A stretch of 64,000 nucleotides of DNA from Mesobacillus jeotgali (lineage in GTDB: Bacteria > Bacillota > Bacilli > Bacillales > Cytobacillaceae): contig NZ_CP025025.1 in the NCBI RefSeq assembly GCF_002874535.1, positions 308,001 to 372,000 on the forward strand, read 5' to 3'. Position numbers and translations under genes: made by a program. Positions 23,369-32,021 of this stretch are shown here, piece after piece; the first letter of the stretch is position 1, and each line of letters starts with the position of its first letter. The notes beneath the pieces are model-generated. The model did no database searches, was not told where the DNA came from, and was given only the letters and a program-made list of their open reading frames with translations.

Positions 23369-23408
23369 TTCTGATATTCCATCCTCTGCTTTCACCGTTT
23401 TTCAATAA
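23274..23408 (-). pseudogene. vsr-like gene, C-terminal remnant
   Basis: The minus strand reads ESRGWNIRRIWEHEI, then KENLNSVIEELSEFI and a lysine-rich end. GW-x-x-x-RIWEHE is the C-terminal signature of Vsr, the very-short-patch repair endonuclease that accompanies C5-cytosine methyltransferases. The upstream nuclease core and any methyltransferase are missing; what precedes it is unrelated hydrophobic-coding sequence. It is therefore a remnant of a lost restriction-modification locus. Confidence 0.65.
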
Positions 23409-23504
23409 CAAAAACACCCTCAACAGTATAATTATACCCATTTTTACCACTTTATAGTAGAATGGTATTATCAATCTACTAAATTATTGTAAAGGGGATT
23501 TGGT

Positions 23505-24122
23505 ATGCAAAATACTGTTAATCAATCTGGTGTCCGTTTTCTATTGCATTTTACACAGGCAAGCAACTTATCAAGCATCTTTCAACATGGAATTTTACCT
23601 ATTGCTGATTTAGATTCAAAAAATTTGGCATACAGTTGGAACGACGCTTATAGGTATGATGGGTGCCATGATGCTTCTTGTTTTTCTATGGAGGTACCAA
23701 ATTATAAGATGTTCTATAGATATAGGAATGAAAATCCACATTTGGATTGGGTTGTATTAGGTATTAAAAAGGATGTATTATGGGAAAAGGATTGTGCATT
23801 TTGTGTTGAGAATGCGGCAAGTAATGCCATCACTCAAACCCCTGTAGAGTCAAGAAAAGGAATCCTGGCATTTAAAAGATTATTTGATGAATTCCCTAAT
23901 AAACCAACCAGGAAGGCTTTAAATTTAAATCCTGCTACTCCAACCAATCCTCAAGCTGAGGTATTAGTATTTGGGAAAGTTGAGCCTTCATATATCTTTT
24001 CAGTTGCCTTTGAAAACGCTTTGATACGTGATAAATATAAGCAGTATATTCCCGATACTGTAAATGTTGAAGTGCAGAAGTGGTTATATGAACCCAGACA
24101 TGACTATGCACATTGGAGATAA
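23505..24122 (+). CDS. DarT1-type DNA ADP-ribosyltransferase toxin
   Basis: A 205-aa DUF4433/DarT-family protein. It begins VRFLLHFTQASNLSSIFQHGI, with the H-F-T element that contacts NAD. It has VPNYKMFYRYR in the middle (the DarT YN-x-M-x-Y-R region) and NPQAEVLVFGKVEPSYI near the end, whose Glu is the expected catalytic residue. DarT enzymes attach ADP-ribose to bases in single-stranded DNA and stop replication. The NADAR partner immediately downstream marks it as the DarT1 type, reported to act on guanosine. The gene pair sits between 110-bp direct repeats. GGGGATTTGGT precedes the ATG. Confidence 0.85.
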   Translation: MQNTVNQSGVRFLLHFTQASNLSSIFQHGILPIADLDSKNLAYSWNDAYRYDGCHDASCFSMEVPNYKMFYRYRNENPHLDWVVLGIKKDVLWEKDCAFCVENAASNAITQTPVESRKGILAFKRLFDEFPNKPTRKALNLNPATPTNPQAEVLVFGKVEPSYIFSVAFENALIRDKYKQYIPDTVNVEVQKWLYEPRHDYAHWR

Positions 24123-24135
24123 ATAAGGAGGAATT

Positions 24136-24876
24136 ATGGCCCAGAGACCAGTTTTTATAAGTAGTATAAAAGAAAGAGACTATGTAAAAATACAAGACGT
24201 TGAATTTGAATGGTTTCCTGGTTTTTCAGTGAAACAAAAACAAAGATCAATTGATTCATTTCATAAAAGCTTTGAAAATTTATATCCATCCGCAAATATC
24301 TTGGAAATTTCTAGTAAGTCTGATAAAAAGTTGGGTGTAGCGTTAAGTGCATTTAATTTGATGATAAAGACAAAGAATAATAAAGAATTTAGTGTTGAGA
24401 CTGCCTTCCAAGCAAGTAAAGTATTTGAGCAGGGTGGCCCTTTTATAGATTTGTATGAAAAGACTTCAAAAGAGGCAAAAAAAGATGAAAGAATTAAAAG
24501 TAGTGGAAAGCTATTGTACTTTAAATTTTTTAGCAGAAGATGGGAACTTGAACCAAAGACACTTTTCTATGATTGGTTATACGTTAATGCCTTGTCAACT
24601 AATAATGAACTAAGTAAACAAGTTATTGAATATGATGCTTTTACCGATATAGAGTTTAACCCGCAAAAGTCAATTAACTGCCAGGCAAAGTCAGTAGCAC
24701 TATACGTTTCACTATATAAGTTAAATTTACTTAATAAGGCTCTGAATTCCGTAGAGGATTTTAAAGAAATCGTTTTTCAAAATGAAAAAATTGATGAAGA
24801 AAAAAGAGAAGTGGAAGAAAAAGAGTTAAAGACTGACCAACTAAGTCTATTTGATGAAATAATAAATGAGAAATAA
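24136..24876 (+). CDS. NADAR-domain antitoxin of the DarT1 system
   Basis: A 246-aa protein. It begins RPVFISSIKERDYVKIQ and contains EFEWFPGFSVKQKQRSI, FSVETAFQASKVFEQGGPF, KFFSRRWELEPKTLFYDWL and EYDAFTDIEFNPQKSINC. I recognise this layout from DarT1-associated NADAR proteins. These hydrolases remove ADP-ribose from guanosine and so reverse the toxin; they replace the macrodomain DarG of ordinary DarTG. It starts 13 bases after the toxin stop with AAGGAGG, so the pair is one operon. The charged C-terminus (from ~residue 215) is probably disordered. This pair is likely a phage-defence toxin-antitoxin. Confidence 0.85.
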   Translation: MAQRPVFISSIKERDYVKIQDVEFEWFPGFSVKQKQRSIDSFHKSFENLYPSANILEISSKSDKKLGVALSAFNLMIKTKNNKEFSVETAFQASKVFEQGGPFIDLYEKTSKEAKKDERIKSSGKLLYFKFFSRRWELEPKTLFYDWLYVNALSTNNELSKQVIEYDAFTDIEFNPQKSINCQAKSVALYVSLYKLNLLNKALNSVEDFKEIVFQNEKIDEEKREVEEKELKTDQLSLFDEIINEK

Positions 24877-24952
24877 GGCGTTCGTTCAAATGGTATTGGC
24901 GAATTTCACTGATTTTGTAGGTTTTTATCTACATTTTCACTCTTCCCACCTT

Positions 24953-25062
24953 GATTGCCTGCAGCAATCAGGGTGTTTTGTTTCTTTTTGCTTGATGAAT
25001 AAACTCAGATAGCTCTTCAATTACGCCATTCAAATTCTCCTTAATTTCATGCTCCCAAATTC
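24953..25062. repeat. Right 110-bp direct repeat flanking the DarT1-NADAR genes
   Basis: See the left copy at 23259-23368. Its minus strand (stop at 24968) reads IWEHEIKENLNGVIEELSEF, the same vsr-like tail. It breaks off at 25062, so this copy is shorter in coding content than the left one. Confidence 0.85.
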
Positions 25063-25063
25063 C
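24968..25063 (-). pseudogene. Second vsr-like C-terminal remnant
   Basis: The tail WEHEIKENLNGVIEELSEF and a lysine-rich end before a TGA match the remnant at 23274, with a few substitutions (S to G, D to H, K to N). No upstream vsr sequence remains. Confidence 0.6.
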
Positions 25064-25109
25064 GCAAAGAATCGGTGAATTCCACTGCTCCCTTAAATCA
25101 GGTTTCTAC

Positions 25110-25453
25110 AGTCAGCAATCTACACATATGGAGTGTGTGGCCATAGAGACAAAAGGAAGGTTTCAAGCGTCTCACAGACGTAGAGATAAAATGCTGAGTT
25201 GTCAAGCGGAGTAGAGGGTGAACTTCGGTTGGCAATTAGACTTTGTAATTAGTAACTTGCAGAGTCAGAGTTATAATTAGATGCTTGAGAATCTAGACGA
25301 TAAGCAGTTCAATCTGCTTATCGTATTTTTTTGCACAAACAATCAACTTTCTTCTAAAAAGGTGTTCACAAAAATGCCATAATCCTTTCTATCCCACCCT
25401 GTCCTTTCCACCCCTCCATCCATATATAAAGGGTGAAAGGGTGGTGCATTAGC
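25110..25453 (+). repeat. Leader region shared with 32430-32788
   Basis: This stretch upstream of the HTH gene is repeated, diverged in its first half and nearly identical in its last 60 bases, before the decayed gene copy at 32789. Shared parts include a GGAAGGTT(T/C)C box near a GAGAC, TTGGCAATTA, a hairpin terminator (25297-25332) and the promoter-like ATCCATATATAAAGGGTGAA just before the start codon. The part between the GGAAGGTT box and the terminator could be a small RNA gene. Confidence 0.7.
25297..25332 (+). terminator. Perfect hairpin terminator upstream of the HTH gene
   Basis: ACGATAAGCAG and CTGCTTATCGT flank TTCAAT and are followed by ATTTTTTT. The same hairpin with a changed loop (TTCACA) occurs at 32622-32657, so both stem arms and T tract are kept between copies. 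It precedes the gene, so it ends an upstream RNA or a leader transcript. Confidence 0.8.
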
Positions 25454-26281
25454 ATGATAATTAAATCGGCGGTTATTGAGAGTTTTGCGGAGTATTCACA
25501 GTTTGGTTCGTTGAAGGAGTTTAATAATCATTTTGAGATGTGGATGGCGGATAAGAAGCGTTTTTTCAGTAAGGGTGAGTTGATTGGTTTGAAGCGGCTG
25601 GCTCGTTTTGCTGCAAAAGTTCCTGGGGTGGCGAATGCGAAGATTGGGACGGTGCTGAAGGCGATTTATGAGGAGTATGGGGAGATGGGGATTTCCCGTT
25701 CTACTTTTAAGAGGATGATCCTGAAGGCTAGTGAAATGGGTATTTTCATGATATATGAAACGGCGCGCAAGAACGGCTCACAGTCTAGCAACCTGTATGT
25801 ATTCAATCGTTTCCCGATGAATGAACTACCGGATGGCGATCAATTGAGCCACCAATATAAAACTATCATTCCTTCTGAAACTAACATTAAAAAGAATAAT
25901 AAACGTGAAGAAAAGGCTGCTGAAGAACAATCATCCAAAATTCAAGAGTTAAAACCCGTCGCTGAAAAAGCACCGGAAGATCATATTTTTGTCAGTGACC
26001 GGATTCCAAGTGATTTTGTCAATCTTGTAAAATACTTTTACCCAACCGCGAAGTCGATCGAAGAATTCTGGCGGATGAGTATGGTCACTGCATACCGTAA
26101 TAACTATGAAAATGACATGGATTTTCTGTTATCCGTGTCCCTTGACTCCTTCAAACAGCTCGTCCGAAAGCTAAAATCGAAGGTGGTAGTGAAGAATCCG
26201 ATTGCTTATTTTACAGGGATTTTGAACAAGAAGTTCCAGGAGCGTTATTTTGAGGAGCTTTATGAGATGATGGTTTGTTAA
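25454..26281 (+). CDS. HTH-containing cytosolic protein of a multicopy Bacillus family
   Basis: A 275-aa protein. The N-terminal 100 residues look like a winged-helix or replication-initiator-type DNA-binding domain (ELIGLKRLARFAAKVPGVANA, then MGISRSTFKRMILKASEMGI). An acidic linker follows (residues ~130-190), then a C-terminal helical domain ending VKNPIAYFTGILNKKFQERYF. From memory, similar cytosolic proteins occur in several copies in Bacillus genomes, but their role is not known to me. I chose ATG 25454 after GGGTGGTG. A second, broken copy with the same leader lies at 32789. Mobility of the module is inference. Confidence 0.7.
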   Translation: MIIKSAVIESFAEYSQFGSLKEFNNHFEMWMADKKRFFSKGELIGLKRLARFAAKVPGVANAKIGTVLKAIYEEYGEMGISRSTFKRMILKASEMGIFMIYETARKNGSQSSNLYVFNRFPMNELPDGDQLSHQYKTIIPSETNIKKNNKREEKAAEEQSSKIQELKPVAEKAPEDHIFVSDRIPSDFVNLVKYFYPTAKSIEEFWRMSMVTAYRNNYENDMDFLLSVSLDSFKQLVRKLKSKVVVKNPIAYFTGILNKKFQERYFEELYEMMVC

Positions 26282-26468
26282 AAATGAGATGAGAGCTTGA
26301 AACCGTGTCCTTGCTCTAAACCTATAATCCAGGTGGGTTTGTCCAAGATCTGCTTTTGTAGAGTCATTAACGATATTCTCAATACCTAAAGAATGTTAGA
26401 ATCTAAATATAGTAAAGCCCTGCCTTCTACATGTGAATATCATACAAAATTCTATGGAGTGGATTTTT

Positions 26469-27323
26469 ATGAACGACAGAACACTGATGTTATATTTTCC
26501 GGATACAGATAGTGCTGCTTCGTTAAAGATATTTCAAGATCCAACTAGTCAGATTCGTGGGTTTTACTTTACGAAGAGCCAATTAAATAAGGTTGAGACA
26601 CTTGAGTATGCAAACAACCATGCGGTTTATTTTCTTTTCTCAGAATCTGAGGAGTCAAGTGTTTATATTGGTCAGTCGGTTAATGGTATTACCCGTATTA
26701 AGTCACATTTAAGAGAAAAGGATTTCTGGCAATATGGCATCTTGTTTGTAACTGACAACAACAGTTTTGATAAATTGAGCATTGACTATCTCGAGTACTT
26801 TTTTATCCAGGCATTTGCGAAGACACAGTATAACTTGGAAAACCGTGATATGAGAACTGTCGCACCTAATGTGAATGTTTTCAACCAATCAACACTGAAT
26901 TCTTTTGCTGTTCAAATACAATTTTTATTAGAAGCTATGGGTATTTCTTTTAAGCCATCTGCACCTACGGAACAGATTTTGCGATTGAATAGGGATGTAT
27001 TCCAAGCTAAATCTCCATTTAAAGCAAGTATTTCATTACAAGATGGAAAGTTTCTTCTTCTAGCGAATTCTGAAATCAAAGCCCCTCTCGAGCGTACAAA
27101 GGATTGGTCAGATGGAGGGAATTTCTATACTCGTTCCATGAAGAGATTTACACAACTTATCGAGGCAGGAAAAGCTGTTAAGATTGATGAATCGACTGCT
27201 AAATTGATTGATGATGTAGAATTCAACAGTCCAAGTACACCTGCTGAGCTTTGTTCAGGGCATTCTCAAAACGGATGGGTTTTCTGGATTGGGTTGGATG
27301 AATTGAGAAAAAAGCAAGGGTGA
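26469..27323 (+). CDS. GIY-YIG nuclease-family protein with DUF4357-like C-terminus
   Basis: A 284-aa protein. Residues ~50-75 carry the GIY-YIG pair in the form AVYFLFSE...SVYIGQSVNG, followed by ITRIKSHLREKDFW and a catalytic-Glu region, DYLEYFFIQ. The C-terminal 90 residues (GNFYTRSMKRFTQLIEAGKAV to SGHSQNGWVFW) look like DUF4357, often paired with nuclease domains in restriction-like proteins. It would be a metal-dependent DNA endonuclease. I chose ATG 26469 after GGAG; the upstream frame has no site. It has its own terminator and may work with the SF1 helicase gene that follows. Confidence 0.8.
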   Translation: MNDRTLMLYFPDTDSAASLKIFQDPTSQIRGFYFTKSQLNKVETLEYANNHAVYFLFSESEESSVYIGQSVNGITRIKSHLREKDFWQYGILFVTDNNSFDKLSIDYLEYFFIQAFAKTQYNLENRDMRTVAPNVNVFNQSTLNSFAVQIQFLLEAMGISFKPSAPTEQILRLNRDVFQAKSPFKASISLQDGKFLLLANSEIKAPLERTKDWSDGGNFYTRSMKRFTQLIEAGKAVKIDESTAKLIDDVEFNSPSTPAELCSGHSQNGWVFWIGLDELRKKQG

Positions 27324-27344
27324 GGATATAAACCAGGTTACTAA

Positions 27345-27373
27345 GCATAGGAACTTATCCTATGTTTTTTTTT
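27345..27373 (+). terminator. Terminator of the GIY-YIG gene
   Basis: GCATAGGA and TCCTATG flank a short loop and are followed by ten T, 20 bases after the stop codon. Confidence 0.8.
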
Positions 27374-27519
27374 TATGCAAACACACTATTCTAGGCTTCT
27401 CAGCCAAATTTGTTAGCTCATTAGGGCTTCAACTCTTTATTTTATTCTTTTGTAAATATAGTATTAATTTGGAAGGGTCTTTCTGATTTCGAAGTAATAG
27501 ATTAGAGGTGCAATAAAAC

Positions 27520-30237
27520 TTGGATAGTGAACATAACCTTATCTTAATCAAGAATGTCGATAAAACAGATCAAATTGATTCTCTTATTTATACTAATGGA
27601 AAATGGCGTGTCAGGTTTAAGAATAATAGTAAGTTCTATGAATATAACTATCTAAATGTAACTAAACTTAAAGATCCTAAGGTTCTTAAGGCTGAATCGA
27701 CGATTGTCTACGATAAGGATATTCCGTGTTACGGACTTGAAAAGATACTAGACTTTGGTGACTATGTTCGTCTTATTTATAAGACGGGCTATAAAAAAGT
27801 AGTGCCTAGGACAGATGTCAGGATTGAAGAGGCTGATTTAAAGGGCGATGCCCAGAAATGCTTAGAGTATTTAAGATCACTTGCAGACAATATTGGCGGA
27901 AAGTATGATGGTGAGCCCAGTTATTTAAGCAAGGAGTACAAAGCTCTATCCACCACAAGTCCACGGAGTGTGCTTGCTGCTTATTTGAAAGGCAGGGATC
28001 CTGCGAGAGAGAATAAGCAGATATCTCCTATCTTTCCATTTGGATTTAATCTTAGTCAAAAGGCTGCGGTAGAGAAGGCGATGGTGGAGCAGGTTAGCTT
28101 AATCGAAGGACCACCTGGTACCGGTAAGACACAGACAATCTTAAATATCTTAGCTAATGCTGTAGTAAACGGGCATACCGTTGCTGTGGTTTCGAATAAT
28201 AATTCCGCTACTGCGAATGTTGTTGAAAAACTTCAAAAGTATGGAGTCGATTTCATAGCTGCCTATCTTGGTAAGAACGAGAACCAGGAGAGATTTTTTG
28301 CAGAGCAAACAAATACATTGCCTGACTTTACAGGCTGGATTCTACCAAATGACGAATTCCGAAACATTAAGAATGAATTGAAAGAGTCTCAACGAAAACT
28401 TAATCAAATGCTAGGCTATCAAAATGATTTAGCGGTTGTTCAGCAAAGACTGGGCGAGTTCACAACAGAGCAAAAGTATTTTGAGGAATATTATAAAGAA
28501 TCCAATTTTGCACCTATTCAATTGAGCACCTTCGTAAAATTGAGTGCCGACAAAGTTCTTAAGATCTTAATGGATTACAATCAATATTCTGACACAGGGA
28601 AATTTACGCTAAAGGAAAAGTTGTATAATTTTTTTGCATACGGCATATACAATTTTAAAATTTATCAGCATTCCGTTGAGAATCTTATTTCGTTTTTACA
28701 AAAATTATATTATCAATTAATCATTAAAGAGCTTCAGGATGAGAAGGCAAAGTTACAGGAAAAATTAGATTCATATAATTTTAATGAAGCAATGAAAGAG
28801 TTCAGTGATAAGTCCATGACTCTTTTTAAGGCTGCTCTAGCTGAGAGGTATGGGAAATCACGAGACATCTACCGAAAAGACAGTTTTAAAAAAGACTTTC
28901 ATAAATTCATAAAAGACTATCCTGTTGTTCTTAGTACTACTCATTCTTTACGAAAGTCGGCAGTTGAAAACTTTCTGTTTGACTATGTCATTGTAGATGA
29001 GGCTTCACAGGTAGATCTTGTGGCGGGTGCCCTTGCTCTTTCATGTGCTAAGAAAGCAGTCATTGTAGGGGATACTAAACAGCTTCCCAATGTGGTGACA
29101 AAGGAAGATGCCCTGGTTGCAAAGGGTATATTTGAAAGAGCAGGTCTTGATCATGCATATAGTTATGTTGAGCAAAGTTTATTAACTTCCATACTTAATC
29201 TATATGGAAAGATTCCCAAAACGCTCTTGAAGGAACACTATCGTTGTCACCCTAAGATAATTGGGTTTTGCAATCAGAAGTTTTACAATAATGAACTAAT
29301 TGTCTTGACACATGAAAAAGAAGATGATAAACCGTTAATTTTATATAAAACAGTCAAAGGAAACCATGCAAGGGGAACTATAAATCAGCGCCAGATTGAT
29401 GTAGTTTTTGAGGAAATTATTCCAAATAATAAAGTTAACATAAGAGAAAATTCTGTAGGGCTTATTTCCCCATACCGGATGCAGGCAGATAAACTACAGG
29501 CGACTGCGAAGAATCATGAAATTCAGGCTGATACGGTGCATAAATACCAGGGGAGAGAGCGGGATATTATCATCCTAACAACGGTTTCAAATGAAGTGAA
29601 GGCGAGCGACTTTGTGGATAATCCAAATCTAGTTAATGTTGCGGTATCCCGTGCCGTTGATCAGCTAATAGTGGTTGTATCTGAAGGCAGTGAAGAATGG
29701 AAAGGAACCAATATTGGGGATTTGGTTAGATATATTCAATATAACAACTTCGAGATAATAGATAGTGAGATTTACTCTGTTTTTGACCTACTTTATAGGA
29801 GTTACTCCAAGAAGCTATTAAAAGAATTAAAGAGCAGCAAGAAAGTATCAAAATATCAATCGGAAAATTTCATGAATAACGTCATTGACAAAATCCTAAG
29901 TCTGCCAGAATTCCAAAATCTTAGCCACGTACTTCATCAGCCGTTAAGAATGTTAATAAAAGATACATCCAAGCTCACACAAGAAGAAAGAAAATATGCA
30001 TTGAATGTATTGACCCATACAGATTTTGTAATATTTAATAAAGTGGATAAAAAACCTGTTCTAGTGGTAGAAGTCGATGGCCATGCTTATCACGCAAACA
30101 ACCCGATCCAGCTAAAACGAGACCGAATGAAGGACAGCATTTTAAAGAAGTATAACATCCCTATAATTAGAATGGAGACAACGGGAAGTAATGAAGAAAC
30201 ACGGCTCCGTGAAAAATTGCAGGAGGTCTTGAGATGA
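27520..30237 (+). CDS. SF1 (UPF1/Dna2-like) helicase with C-terminal DUF2726 nuclease-like domain
   Basis: A 905-aa protein. The helicase has IEGPPGTGKTQTILN (~195), a long helical insertion (~280-460), YVIVDEASQVDLVAG (~490), VGDTKQLPNVV, LKEHYRCHPKIIGF, GLISPYRMQADKL, TVHKYQGRERDIIIL and NVAVSRAVDQL, so all SF1B motifs are intact. The last 90 residues (DFVIFNK...KPVLVVEVDGHAYH) match DUF2726, a PD-(D/E)xK-like domain with D and ExD positions. The start is a TTG after GAGGTG. Such helicase-nuclease fusions occur in defence islands. It may form a pair with the upstream GIY-YIG protein, though a terminator lies between. Confidence 0.85.
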   Translation: MDSEHNLILIKNVDKTDQIDSLIYTNGKWRVRFKNNSKFYEYNYLNVTKLKDPKVLKAESTIVYDKDIPCYGLEKILDFGDYVRLIYKTGYKKVVPRTDVRIEEADLKGDAQKCLEYLRSLADNIGGKYDGEPSYLSKEYKALSTTSPRSVLAAYLKGRDPARENKQISPIFPFGFNLSQKAAVEKAMVEQVSLIEGPPGTGKTQTILNILANAVVNGHTVAVVSNNNSATANVVEKLQKYGVDFIAAYLGKNENQERFFAEQTNTLPDFTGWILPNDEFRNIKNELKESQRKLNQMLGYQNDLAVVQQRLGEFTTEQKYFEEYYKESNFAPIQLSTFVKLSADKVLKILMDYNQYSDTGKFTLKEKLYNFFAYGIYNFKIYQHSVENLISFLQKLYYQLIIKELQDEKAKLQEKLDSYNFNEAMKEFSDKSMTLFKAALAERYGKSRDIYRKDSFKKDFHKFIKDYPVVLSTTHSLRKSAVENFLFDYVIVDEASQVDLVAGALALSCAKKAVIVGDTKQLPNVVTKEDALVAKGIFERAGLDHAYSYVEQSLLTSILNLYGKIPKTLLKEHYRCHPKIIGFCNQKFYNNELIVLTHEKEDDKPLILYKTVKGNHARGTINQRQIDVVFEEIIPNNKVNIRENSVGLISPYRMQADKLQATAKNHEIQADTVHKYQGRERDIIILTTVSNEVKASDFVDNPNLVNVAVSRAVDQLIVVVSEGSEEWKGTNIGDLVRYIQYNNFEIIDSEIYSVFDLLYRSYSKKLLKELKSSKKVSKYQSENFMNNVIDKILSLPEFQNLSHVLHQPLRMLIKDTSKLTQEERKYALNVLTHTDFVIFNKVDKKPVLVVEVDGHAYHANNPIQLKRDRMKDSILKKYNIPIIRMETTGSNEETRLREKLQEVLR

Positions 30238-30519
30238 TGTTTTAAACCCTCTAAAAATTTTGAAAACCCACATGCTCACACTGGATTAGGTGCAGTATTT
30301 GTGGATCTTGGACTTTATGATGAAGCTAATTATCACTTTGAACTAGATGGGACAAACCCTATCAATTTCCTTTATAATCAATTCCGTAAATACGATAGCA
30401 TGGAACTAGTTGAAAACGCAATTAAATGTCTCGAGCAAATACTTACTTACCAACATCTCATGTGTCGCCACAAACACTCAACACATTGTGAAGCGGTTGC
30501 GAAGGTTGTACTTGCATAA
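30238..30519 (+). pseudogene. Remnant of a TPR-like protein joined to repeat sequence
   Basis: The frame is open from the helicase stop codon to TAA 30519. It reads HAHTGLGAVFVDLGLYDEAN, then YHFELDGTNPINFL and ELVENAIKCLEQIL, a pattern like tetratricopeptide helices. No good start codon or binding site is seen. From ~30458 the sequence changes to a repeat (CATGTGTCGCCACAAACACTC) also seen at 31655 and 32423. It is probably the interior of a lost gene cut by a recombination event. Confidence 0.5.
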
Positions 30520-30594
30520 ATTTGAGAGCCTTATCCTTTGAACTGTTCCCCCGTTTAAGGACAGTTTAAAAAAAGTGCCTATGCAGCTAATAAG

Positions 30595-30623
30595 TGACCC
30601 CGGTATTGTACCGGGGTCATTTT
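30595..30623 (+). terminator. Strong terminator after the TPR remnant
   Basis: TGACCCCGGT and ACCGGGGTCA flank ATTGT and are followed by TTTTATTT. It is GC-rich in contrast with its surroundings. Confidence 0.8.
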
Positions 30624-30874
30624 ATTTAAGCCCCACACTCCCTAAAAAAATATTATTTTAATTTATATTATAATATATTGGAAGATTTAACACATTTTGT
30701 ATTGTGAATTATCGAAAAAATTACTTATAAACTTTGTCGAATTTATGTTTAAGTTGTCAGTATTTATCGATAAGTTATAGTTCTTTTTTTAAGAAAATTT
30801 TGGCATAATTTAATATGGAGTCTTGAAATGAACATTTAATAATGGGAGAGGAGGTTTATAGGAGGAAATTAATA

Positions 30875-31117
30875 ATGACAATCACACCGCATGCCCATAA
30901 GCGCATGAATGAAAGGATTACGCCAATGGGATTCAACTTTGCAAGAAAGTTTGCGAAGGATGAAATTAAAACAGGCACACCTAGCTTTACCATATATAAA
31001 GATGGGAAACGAAAAACAAAGGTGATCAATAACGGGATTATCTATATTGTTGATGAGACCAATAAGTGTAATAAGATAGTCGTGACAGTATATCTTGAAT
31101 CCGAATACCAGGAGTGA
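30875..31117 (+). CDS. DUF4258-like small protein (possible RelE/BrnT-type fold)
   Basis: An 80-aa basic protein. It begins ITPHAHKRMNERI, the H-A-x-x-R-M-x-E-R element of DUF4258, and continues with an EIKTGTPSF turn and a beta-rich end (GIIYIVDETNKCNKIVVTVY). Several DUF4258 members resemble RNase toxins of the RelE/BrnT fold. No clear antitoxin gene is adjacent; only a 17-codon frame (31117-31170) overlaps its stop. I chose ATG 30875 because GGAGG lies 9 bases upstream. The toxin role is inference. Confidence 0.65.
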   Translation: MTITPHAHKRMNERITPMGFNFARKFAKDEIKTGTPSFTIYKDGKRKTKVINNGIIYIVDETNKCNKIVVTVYLESEYQE

Positions 31118-31170
31118 TGAACATGTTCAAACAAATTAAAAAGCTGAGAACCAATCCACCAGATGTATAG
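31117..31170 (+). pseudogene. Very short reading frame coupled to the DUF4258-like gene
   Basis: An ATG overlaps the preceding TGA (GTGATGAAC) with GGAG just before it, but the frame closes after 17 codons (MNMFKQIKKLRTNPPDV). The coupled start suggests that a longer second gene, perhaps a partner of the DUF4258 protein, was truncated here. Confidence 0.4.
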
Positions 31171-32021
31171 TTACATAATACGGAATGCTAACGAGAAAAA
31201 ATAAAAAATACTAATACTTTGTCTCTCTCATTATTCTTCAAGACTCCAACTAATAATAATGAGCAGATAAGACAAGTATTAGTAAAATAGAAGATTATAT
31301 TAGAAAGAATGATACTAAAGTGAGTTAGGAATAAAATTTATTCAAATGGGAAAGTAACTTAAATATAAGCATAATAATATTTTTTGATATACCATAAATT
31401 AATTTGTATAAGTCTGTCTGTTTTCAAGTGTAAATGCAGAATTAAACAAAATTAATTAATAAAGTTCTTCATTAAAAATTTATTTCTGAAGGTTTTTATC
31501 AATAAAGAAAAGGTCCTAATTAGATCATATTAAATGACTATTAGGGCCTTTTTATGTACGGAAAACCAACTAATTTAATAATGAGCAAAAAAGAAAAGTT
31601 TTTAAGAGAAAGTAAAAAGCATACTTCCGGTGTTCTTTCAGTAAACTCACCAGCACCACACATGTTGCGACATGGACACTCTGGACGAATTTTTGAATTT
31701 ACCTTCGCTACCAGTGTATTGTTTAAAGCAAAATAAAATTCCTAAAGAAAATAATCTTCTGATAATGGTAAAGACACATTTGAAAATGAATATGAAAACA
31801 ATTGGTGACAGTTGAAGTGGTTTTAAATTTCGAGAAGACTATTTGCAATCCTGCGATGTAATGATGTAATGTGAAAAGTTAAGGTTTCAGTTGAAAAAGA
31901 AAGTTTTTTCTATGACTGTTATAGGAAAAAATCCATAAAAAGAGCATTTTTGGAGTTTGTATATAATACCTTTCCGTTATAAAATTTAATTTAAGTAATT
32001 TATTGGAAGGTGGAGGCTGCA
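31171..32021. other. Gap with a terminator and a repeat boundary
   Basis: No convincing gene is seen. A terminator-like hairpin (AAAGGTCCTAAT / ATTAGGGCCTTTTT) lies at 31508-31553. A 60-codon frame from 31554 has no ribosome binding site and contains, at ~31640-31690, a copy of the TAAACTCACCAG...CACATGTTGCGACAT repeat, so I do not call it. Confidence 0.5.

Noticed and set aside
23505-24876. Naming the pair as classical DarTG
   Set aside because: The partner has NADAR-type motifs and no macrodomain.
31554-31736. A 60-codon frame
   Set aside because: It has no ribosome site, starts inside a terminator hairpin and contains a repeat boundary.
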